From: Bacteroidota bacterium
GTDB lineage: Bacteria; Pseudomonadota; Alphaproteobacteria; Puniceispirillales; Puniceispirillaceae
Assembly: GCA_009936825.1 (NCBI GenBank)
Contig: JAACDV010000295.1
Span: forward strand, 1-11,293
Direction of reading: 5' to 3'
DNA: 11,293 nt
Made by a program: the position numbers and the translations under genes. Below the pieces are notes generated by a model that worked only from the letters and a program-made list of their open reading frames with translations, was not told the DNA's origin and did not search any database. Positions 1 to 8,100 of the stretch are shown piece after piece (position 1 is the stretch's first letter; the number at the start of each line of letters is the position of its first letter).

Positions 1-196
1 AATTATTGGCTTTGCCGGGCGTCGGGTCATCGAAGAGACTGTTCGCGAAAAACTGCCGGAAAATTTTCAGACCGCCGAATATCTGCAAGACCATGGCATG
101 GTTGACGCGGTTGTTGCCAGAGCCGAGCAGCCCGAATTTATCGGCCGTGTTCTGGGCTTTCTGATGGAACAGCGCAAGGCCGCAAAGGCCGCCTGA
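1..196 (+). CDS. accD: Acetyl-CoA carboxylase carboxyltransferase subunit beta, C-terminal end (partial)
   Basis: The frame opens at base 2 and runs 64 codons to a TGA at 194-196; the 5' part of the gene lies outside the window. The peptide begins [19 protein letters not shown] and contains [14 protein letters not shown]. These are the well conserved C-terminal segments of AccD, the beta subunit of the carboxyltransferase that makes malonyl-CoA with AccA, the first committed step of fatty acid synthesis in the cytoplasm. The zinc-finger N-terminus cannot be seen. The final A of the stop codon is the first base of the folC ATG, so accD and folC are almost certainly one transcription unit with coupled translation. 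An accD-folC pair is common in proteobacteria. Confidence 0.93.
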   Translation, partial: IIGFAGRRVIEETVREKLPENFQTAEYLQDHGMVDAVVARAEQPEFIGRVLGFLMEQRKAAKAA

Positions 197-1599
197 TGGC
201 GCCGCCGGAAACTCCTGACAGTGCTAACCAAGATGACGCCGCACGCGCGGCCGACGCGCTTGACCGGTTGGCCGCACTTCATCCTAAACTGATTGATCTT
301 GGGCTTGCCCGGACGTTTGATTTGCTGCGCAGATTGGCCAATCCCCATCACCGCCTGCCGCCCACAATCCATGTTGCCGGAACCAACGGCAAAGGATCGG
401 TTATTGCCATGATGCGCGCCATGGCCGAGACGGTGGGCCTGTCAACGCATGTCTATGTATCGCCGCATCTCTGCCGATTTAATGAGCGCATTCGCCTTGC
501 CGGCAGGTTGATTGAAGATGGTCAGCTTGCCACATTGCTAGAAGAGGTTGAGGCGGCCAACGAAGGTGCTGCGGTCACCTTTTTTGAGGTGACAACCGCA
601 GCTGCCTTTCTCGCATTTTCGCGGTGTCCTGCAGATCTTTTGCTTCTTGAAACCGGGCTTGGCGGCGCACTGGATTCAACCAATGTTCTGGGCCAACCAG
701 CCGCCACAATCATCACTCCGATTGCCCATGATCACGAACATTTTTTAGGGAATGATCTTGGCGTAATTGCCGGTCAAAAGGCTGGCATCATGCGCGCTGA
801 GGTGCCTTGTTTCAGTGCCGCACAGAGCGATCAGGCCGCCGCCGCGCTTGACCAGCATGCTGACACTATCGGCACGCGCGTTCATGCCGTTGGCCGGGAG
901 ATTTTATCGACACAAGACGGCAATGCTCTATCGGAACAGGCAATTAAGGTAATGGCGCAGGAGTGGCAGGTAGTTCTGCCGCGCCCGTCACTGATCGGGC
1001 CGCACCAACTCGACAATGCGGTACTGGCGGCATCAGCGCTGTTTTCGGTTGCACATTCGCATTTTCCTGAAATTGATCTGGCAAAAATGGCGTCCGGACT
1101 GACGGAGGCAAAATGGCCCGGGCGGTTGCAGCGTTTACCCAGCGGCGTGCTGACGGTGCTGGCATCTGAACGGCCGATTTGGGTGGATGGCGCGCATAAC
1201 GCGCATGGTGCTACAGCACTGGCTGCATCCCTAGATGACATTTATCCTGACACCGGAGATTCGCGCACCACCGAAACTTCGAAAACAACCAACAAATGGC
1301 ATTTTATCTGCGGGGCGCTGAATACACGGCCAGCCGAGGAATTTTTGCAACAGATAGCGCCGTTTGCCGCCTCTATTCATTGCATTGCGATTCCGGATCA
1401 GCCTGCCAGCCTCTCAGCCGAAACTCTGGCGCAAAGAGCGCATCCCCTGATTGACAAGGTTAGAATCGCGGCATCAGTTCGAGGCGCAATTCAGGCAATT
1501 GCCAGCAGCGAGTCCGATGGTGACAGTCCCATCATAATTTGCGGATCACTATATCTGGCTGGCCATGTGCTGGCGGCGAACGCCACCCTCCCCGACTGA
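196..1599 (+). CDS. folC: Bifunctional dihydrofolate synthase / folylpolyglutamate synthase
   Basis: A 467-residue Mur-ligase-type enzyme that adds glutamate to dihydropteroate and then further glutamates to folates, using ATP, in the cytoplasm. The P-loop HVAGTNGKGSV is at residues 59-69. SPHLCRFNERIR (89-100) is the pterin-binding loop region and ETGLGGALDSTN (152-163) is a central-domain motif. The lysine of the usual EKAGI motif, normally carbamylated, is K195, but the preceding residue is Gln194 instead of the usual Glu. DGAHN (331-335) marks the C-terminal ligase domain. A Ser/Thr-rich stretch around residues 352-368 looks like a variable loop insertion. The length is slightly above the roughly 420-440 typical of the family, partly from an N-terminal Ala/Asp-rich extension. 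The ATG at 196 shares its first base with the accD stop, which supports this start; a weak AAGG lies about ten bases upstream. It converges on trxA. Confidence 0.96.
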   Translation: MAPPETPDSANQDDAARAADALDRLAALHPKLIDLGLARTFDLLRRLANPHHRLPPTIHVAGTNGKGSVIAMMRAMAETVGLSTHVYVSPHLCRFNERIRLAGRLIEDGQLATLLEEVEAANEGAAVTFFEVTTAAAFLAFSRCPADLLLLETGLGGALDSTNVLGQPAATIITPIAHDHEHFLGNDLGVIAGQKAGIMRAEVPCFSAAQSDQAAAALDQHADTIGTRVHAVGREILSTQDGNALSEQAIKVMAQEWQVVLPRPSLIGPHQLDNAVLAASALFSVAHSHFPEIDLAKMASGLTEAKWPGRLQRLPSGVLTVLASERPIWVDGAHNAHGATALAASLDDIYPDTGDSRTTETSKTTNKWHFICGALNTRPAEEFLQQIAPFAASIHCIAIPDQPASLSAETLAQRAHPLIDKVRIAASVRGAIQAIASSESDGDSPIIICGSLYLAGHVLAANATLPD

Positions 1600-1640
1600 T
1601 TAGCAGCCTTGACTTAACGGCCGCGGCTAACGGCAGCACC
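1600..1640. other. Convergent folC / trxA intergenic gap
   Basis: Only 41 bp separate the two convergent stop codons. ATTAGC (1599-1604) and GCTAAT (1644-1649) form six-base inverted arms around a GC-rich centre containing CCGCGG. This could fold on either strand, but neither strand shows a clear T-tract after a strong stem, so a bidirectional terminator is possible and not demonstrated. Confidence 0.3.
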
Positions 1641-1964
1641 TCAGCTAATAGTGGATGTGATCCAAGCTTCAAGTTGTGATTTTGGCAGCGCACCAATTTT
1701 CTCGGCGATAACTTCACCATTCTTAAAAATAAGCAAAGTCGGAATTCCGCGGACATTATATTGCTGCGGGGTGAGTGGATTCTCGTCAATATTCAGTTTG
1801 ACGATTGAAATTGCCTCGCCGCTTGTCTCGCTGATCTCTTCAAGCGCCGGGCCGATTGCCTTACAAGGACCACACCATTCAGCCCAGAAATCAACCAGAA
1901 CGGGCTTATCGGCCTGCAAAACATCAGTAGAAAAATCGCCGTCGGTTGTCTTTGAAGTGGCCAT
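1641..1964 (-). CDS. trxA: Thioredoxin 1
   Basis: A 107-residue cytoplasmic dithiol oxidoreductase, reduced by thioredoxin reductase and donating electrons to ribonucleotide reductase, PAPS reductase and other targets. The protein is a single thioredoxin fold without a signal peptide. The active site WCGPC is at residues 30-34 inside the canonical VDFWAEWCGPCK context, and the cis-proline is P75 in RGIPTL. The length is exactly that of classical TrxA. The ATG at 1962-1964 is supported by GGAGA (1974-1978 on this strand) nine bases upstream, the best ribosome binding site in the window. It lies downstream of the addB-addA fusion gene after a 140 bp gap holding a hairpin and a possible promoter, so it may be expressed both by read-through and on its own. 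Thioredoxin next to addA is common in alphaproteobacteria. Confidence 0.97.
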   Translation of the reverse strand: MATSKTTDGDFSTDVLQADKPVLVDFWAEWCGPCKAIGPALEEISETSGEAISIVKLNIDENPLTPQQYNVRGIPTLLIFKNGEVIAEKIGALPKSQLEAWITSTIS

Positions 1965-2025
1965 GAGTGGGTGTCTCCATCAGTTCAAGAAAAATCAACG
2001 GGATCGCAATGTCCCAGCCATGATG

Positions 2026-2054
2026 AAAGTAAGTGCAAGGCGGCACAGCGTCAA
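2026..2054 (-). promoter_or_regulatory. Possible sigma-70-type promoter for trxA
   Basis: On the - strand TTGACG (2054-2049, five of six consensus bases) is followed after 17 bp by TACTTT (2031-2026, three of six). Transcription would start near 2019, giving a leader of about 54 nt before the trxA ATG. The -35 is convincing and the -10 is weak. It sits immediately downstream of the hairpin at 2057-2083, where an independent promoter would make sense. Confidence 0.35.
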
Positions 2055-2056
2055 GT

Positions 2057-2083
2057 TTTGGCGACAAACAAAGCGTCGCCAAA
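2057..2083 (-). other. Perfect 9-bp hairpin in the addB-addA / trxA gap
   Basis: TTTGGCGAC (2057-2065) and GTCGCCAAA (2075-2083) are perfect inverted repeats around a 9-nt loop. In the direction of the flanking genes the sequence after the stem is ACTTGACG, with no T-tract. A T-rich stretch lies before the stem instead. It is therefore not a textbook intrinsic terminator. It could protect or define the 3' end of the long addB-addA message, attenuate read-through to trxA, or be a binding palindrome. Confidence 0.5.
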
Positions 2084-2104
2084 TCCAAAAAACGATCAAA
2101 AATA

Positions 2105-5100
2105 TCAATCTATCAGAATTTTATTCAACGCAGCGGGGCGCATTGCCGGCGTCACCTCCTGAATTGCGGCACGCTCGGTCCAGATCAAAAAGGAAACAAT
2201 CGGGCGATCACCATACAGCTGTTCCACCAGGGCTGCATAAAGTGCCAGTTGCCGCTGATATGCAGGCGGCGGAGTGTCCGGCATTACGCCCGTCTTAAAA
2301 TCGGCGATCACGATCTGATCATCACCGACATACATCCGGTCAATCTGACCGGCAACTCCGGTGGACCCGACCAAGCCGGTGATAGACGCCTCTGCCAGCG
2401 CGTCAGGACCGAATAAAGGCGCAAGCTGGGGCAGGGCCAACACCGCCAAAACCTCGGTCAGCAACGCTTCGGCCATTGGCTCTGGAACGGCGTTTTGCGC
2501 CGAAATCATAGTAGCGGCTGCGGTGTGTCTGCGCGCTTCGGGGACGCTAGGAAGCACTTCGAAAAACCGGTGGGCAAGTCGGCCACGCGCTAACGCTGCC
2601 GATACATGACTCAAACCCATTCCGGGCGCTGAACTCTTATCTTCAACGCCGGGGGAAGCAAACATATCCCCATCTGCCGCATCATCAGGCATTGATGGGC
2701 GCAGTGGACGGCTCGGGCGCGGCTCGGCAGGAGCATCCAGTCGCACCCACTCCGGCACGCCAGTCTCAATTTTATCTCCACTCGGGGGCAGCGTGATCAG
2801 CGCTGCAGGAGCGGGGGCGGCGGGCGCGCTGCTTACCTCGATGCGCATTGTACCGTCTTCATCCTCAACAACGCCTTCCATTTCAGCGATGATGCTGCGG
2901 AAATACGCGTAAGGGCTGTCTTTCAAAAAGCGGCGATGGGGAGCTTCCCATCCCCCGATCACGATACCGTCACGCGCACGCGTCAGCGCCACATATAAAA
3001 GCCGGTTTTCTTCATCCAGATTCGCATCTTTTTCCTGCGCGCGGGCAGATGTGACAAAATCTGGGCGCGAGCCGGACCCCGGTGCCCAATAGACAAAACC
3101 CGAGTCCGGATCTTTCACCAGTTGATCCGGATTCGATCTGGATGTCAGCATATCCGGCAAAATAACCACCGGTGATTCCCGCCCCTTCGCACCATGAATT
3201 GTCATCACCCGCACTTCATCTCCAGCGCCAGAATCCATATCGCGCCGCACCTCGCCGCCGCTGCCGCGTACCAATGCCAGAAATTCTGTCAAAGCAACCC
3301 CGCCGCTCGCCCCGAATTTCTGCGCAAGTCCCAGAAAATGATCCAAGGCCTCATCAACCGCCGGCCCCAGACGGCGGCGAAAATTCTCTCGTCTACTATT
3401 TAGAATATGGCTGAAAAAGGCGAATACCGACACCGTATCGGAAAGGCGCAGATAGCCCGACAGCCGGTCCGCCATCGCGCCAAGGCTCTCAATGACCGGC
3501 GCATCAGCGTCTGTGCCAGAATTTTGGTTAAGTTGGCTATTCGCACCGGCATGTTCCATCAACCGCGCATAAAGCGATTGCTTGCCTCTGGCATGGGCCA
3601 GCGTAAACAGCGTATCCTCATCAATCCCGAACAACGGCGATTTCAACACCGATGCCAGTTGCAGATCATCGTCCGGCAACAGCATAACATCGCCAAGTGC
3701 CAGCAAATCCTGAATTTCGATCTGCGCATCAAGCTTCATCCGGTCAGCTCCGGCCACCGGAATTCCTGCGCGTTGCAACGCCGCCAGCAATAGACGGTAA
3801 TATTCGCCGCGTTTGCGAAGCAGGATCATCGCATCACCGGCCCGCATCAGGCGACCTGATGGCAGGCGGCGCGCGCCAATCCAGCTGGCCAGCCTTGTTG
3901 CCACATCTGCGGCGGACTTTGCCGCAGCGTCCTGCGTTTCCAGTATTTGGGGCGGCGCAAAACCCGGTGGCGGGGTGATTTCGCCCTCGTTACGAACGAC
4001 ATTCCACACTTCCACGAAACCGCCAGCATCGCAGCGGGCTGACCTGTGCTGTTGAAAATCAGGCATTCGCGGATCGGTTATGCCGGCACGCTCCGGCATC
4101 GCCCGATTGACAAAATCAAGCACCGTCTGCGACGAGCGAAAAGATACATCCAGCGACACATCACGAAGCGGGATTTGGCGGTCCGCCGCACGCCTCTTCA
4201 ACTGCAAACGGTTTTGGCCCATAACCGCCGGATCAGCCCCCTGAAAAGAATAAATCGACTGCTTAAAATCACCAACAATGAACAATGATCGACCAAGATC
4301 GCGCTCGGTGCCGCCCGGCTCGTCCAGCGTTTCAAAAAACTCATCGCTTAACCGGCGCAGCAATTTCCATTGCGCTGGGCTGGTATCTTGCGCCTCATCA
4401 AGCAGCATGTGGCCAATACCATTATCCAACTTCCACGCCACCCACTGGGCCGCTTCGCCGCGCGCCAGCATGCCGTTGGTAAAGGTGATCAGGTCGTCAT
4501 AATCCAGCACCCCCCGACGCCGTTTCAACGCCTGATACTCACCGTAAAACGCCTTTCCATAGGCATAAAGTGCCAGTGTCAGATCACGACATTGCTGGTT
4601 GGCACGCGCCGCAATAAAAGGTGTGAGGTGATTTTGAGTATCGGTGAACACATCAACAATGCGGGGAAACTGGTCACGAATTGCGGCATTCGACAGGCTA
4701 GATCGCGGCTTTGAGTTGGTAAATAATGCGTCGATCAGCATGTCTATGCTGGACCGCCGTCCGACCTCATCCCTCCCCAGCCAGCCGGTTAGCGCATTGC
4801 CACGTTTGATATGTTGGGCAACGCCGCTTTGCTGCAAGGCGGCCGCACTTGCCCGCAGCCCTTCATCATCAATTTTTGATAATGCGGCATCCATCTGCGC
4901 TGTAATGTCCAGCGCTGGATCAATGCCGCGGTCATTGGCAAAATGCGTTGCCAATTGATCTAGAATATCTGAACGGCCTAACCGGTCTTCATTGCCCAAC
5001 AGTTGGCCCAGCAAACTCTCGGCATTGCCCTCACCGGTTTGCTCGGCCAATGCGGCGATGGCATCGTTGATCGCCGGATCACCCCGCTTCATAATCGCCT

Positions 5101-8100
5101 CACGCGCCAGTGTTTTCAAACGCTCCTGCTCAAATTCATCGGCAAGTTCGGTGTTAGGCACGACGCCAGCCTCAATCGGAAATCGCCGCAAAACTGATTG
5201 GCAAAATGAATGAACCGTCTCTACGCGCGGGCCATTGTCATTGTCCAGAATTTCGGCAAACAGACTTCGAGCGCGCGCTAATATCACCTGCGAGGGGACC
5301 GGGATTCCCATCAACGCCAAATCGCTATTCAGCTCTTCGGCGGTCATTACCGTCCAGATAGCAAGCTTACTCAAGATCCGGTTGCGCATTTCTGCGGCGG
5401 CGGCGCGCGTGTAGGTAACACACAAAATACTATCAGGAACAGCGCCTGCCAGCATCAAACGCAGCACGCGGTCGGTCAGCAGCTTGGTTTTGCCCGTTCC
5501 AGCATTTGCCGACACAAACACCGAAGATTGCGGATCCGATGCCGCCGCTTGTTGATCAGATGCCTCACGCGCGATAGCAGGATCAAACCCCTTGCTTTCA
5601 ACTGCGGCCTCAGCACTGGTTTCTTGTCTGGCCTCTGGAGACCTTCCAGATGAAATTTTAGCGCCAACTCCGCCAAGCCATTCATCAACACGCGCCAGAT
5701 GGTTATAGCGGGGGAAAGCCGGGCGCACGGCAGGATCTGGCAGGCTGGCATAGGCGCAGTCCGGATCATCAAATCGCGCCAAAAGCTGAGCAAGACTGGC
5801 ATAGGTATCTTCGGCCTGCCAGTCTTTGGGCAGCACATCCGTGCGACTGCCGCCTTCACTGCGCCTACCTGTCAGCTTCCAGTATTGCATCGCCACGACG
5901 TCATCCGCGGCCACCTCCAGAAACCCGCCATATGCCGCAATCACCGCTTCAATCAACAGTTGTGTTCGGCGGCCCTTTTCAACCTCAGCGGCGGTTGGCG
6001 TATTGCCCGTCTTATAGTCCAGAACAACCAGCCCGCCATCAACCATCTGGTCTATGCGGTCGGCGCGTGCCTTGAAAATTGCGGGACCGTTCGGAGCTTC
6101 AAAAGTCAGCTTGCCGTCAATTTCGGCATGGCCTTTTACCATCTGCTCACGGCGGGCACGCTCGGTCTCAACAAACCAGGCCGCCACAGTCTCGAAAGCC
6201 GGCCACCAGAAAACCCGCACATTTGGTGACTGCCACCATGGGGTAAACATCTTTCGGCCAACGGTGCGCAGCTGGTCCAGCGCATCATCGGGCAACGGGC
6301 CGGACGGGTGTGCCTTTAGAAAACTGGCAAGCGCATCATGCACAAGATTACCACGAAGGGCAGCGTCAATCGGCCGATCCAGATCGTCAAGCGGGCGCAA
6401 CCGCAGCACACGTTTGGCATAAACACTGTAGGGGTCGGCGATCCAGTCATCCACCTCGGTAGCAGAAAATTCACGCGGTCTTGCCGAAATTGGCGGCTTT
6501 GGCTGGGGGCGTGCAACAGGTTGCTGTGTTTCAACAGGCATCAATCTTGAAAGCGTCGAAAGCCAATTTCCCGCACCGTCATCACTGACATAACCATTGG
6601 TATCATAGGTGCCTCTATTTACCGCATCGGTGATATGCAGCGCTGCCAAAACCGCTTCCAGCCTTTGCAGCCAGCGGCTGGGCGTTGTAACGGCATCACC
6701 GTCACGAAGCGCGCGGGTTACAATCACTTCGGGTGCGCAGATTGCCATCCACACATCATGTGCACTAAGGCCGGTACGCCAATTATGTGGTTGCAGCCCC
6801 ACAGTACGGCGCATTTCAGCATTGCTCCATGGGTCAATTTCAGGGCGTGGCGGCCAGTTCCCCTCGTTAAATCCACCTAGAATCAATCTATCCGCGCTTT
6901 GCATTCGCGCCTCAACCGGGCCCAGAATAGCCAGCCTCGGATGCGCTGGCCAAGTCCGGCGAACTGTTTTTTCTTGCTGCAACTGCGTCAGAATTTGTGG
7001 AAAGGACTCAACATCGATCTCAAAGCTGCCACCCGTATCCACCAGCGAAGCCAGCAATGATGCTGCCGCGAAACCATCTTCATGAATCCACAAATTTGCT
7101 GCGCCATTTTCGCGGTCAACTTCGCCGCTCTCGAGGCATTGCTGTGATGCCATATTCTCTGCGGCGCGGCCCAGTGCCTCAGCAAGACTGGCAAGCGTTG
7201 GCAGGCTGTGATGCCAACATTGCAGAAATTCAGCTAGCGGCGCTTCAACGTGCTGCGCCACAAAATGACTAAGTTCTTTATAATGTGCCGCGGAGATTTG
7301 GTCGTGTGCCCTACCTTTGGCGTCGTTGCGCTGCGCGCCCTCCTCCAACCGTTGAAAAACGCCGGCAAGACCGGGCGGCGGGCGATACCCGCGTAGAATG
7401 GCACGTTCAAGCAACCGCACCTTCAAGCGAAATTCGGAGGACGGCAGACCTCCTGCGGCCAGCGGATGTTTCAGAAAGGCCAGCATTTGCACCGGGGCAA
7501 AATCTTCGGCAATCATCGCCACAAGAAGATGCAGAAATCCTCCCACTTTTGTTTGTGACAGCGGACGACCTGCAGAGTCATCAACATCAATTTTCCACCG
7601 CCCAAGCGCCGCAATCACTGCCTCGGCAAGCTGGCGATCAGGTGTGATCAGTGCTGCAGTTTTTCCTGGTTGCTGTAGAATCTCACGCATGGCCAGCGCA
7701 ATCAGCCCAGCCTCATGCACGCGGCTCTTGCAATTTATCAGCGACAGGCCTTTCAGCGCATCACGGCCCAGATCAGGTTTTGTCCGGCCAAGCTGCCGCC
7801 AGTCAGCCGTCAGGCGCGCGGGCTTAAACGCCTCTCGCATCAGGTTTTGGCGCAGCGTAGCAATCGGCGACGCGCCTTTCCCGGTTTCGGACGCAGACCC
7901 ATCGGGCGCAAAAGGCCAGACTGCAACCTGCTGCGGCTCAGTATCCAGACTGTCAAGAAGCACCGAAAGCTGATGCTGAGGGTGACCGGAATCATGGCAA
8001 ATATCCGGCCAATGATCTATCGCCCCCAAATCCAGCCCGGGAAGAACAACATGGCCATTTGGCAGGCGCGCCACGGTGCAAATCAACTCCCGCGTGGCAG

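Noticed and set aside
2057..2083. Intrinsic terminator for the addB-addA gene
   Set aside because: The stem is good, but no T-tract follows it in the direction of transcription, so I list it only as a hairpin.
1651..2298. 215-codon + strand open frame across trxA and the addBA-trxA gap
   Set aside because: It runs antisense to thioredoxin and to the AddA nuclease end and has no recognisable protein features.
5476..5859. 127-codon open frame on the - strand overlapping the AddB/AddA junction in another frame
   Set aside because: It overlaps well conserved AddB C-terminal and AddA N-terminal coding sequence, its product resembles no AddA sequence, and it has no start signal; it is a shadow frame, not a restart or a frameshifted addA.
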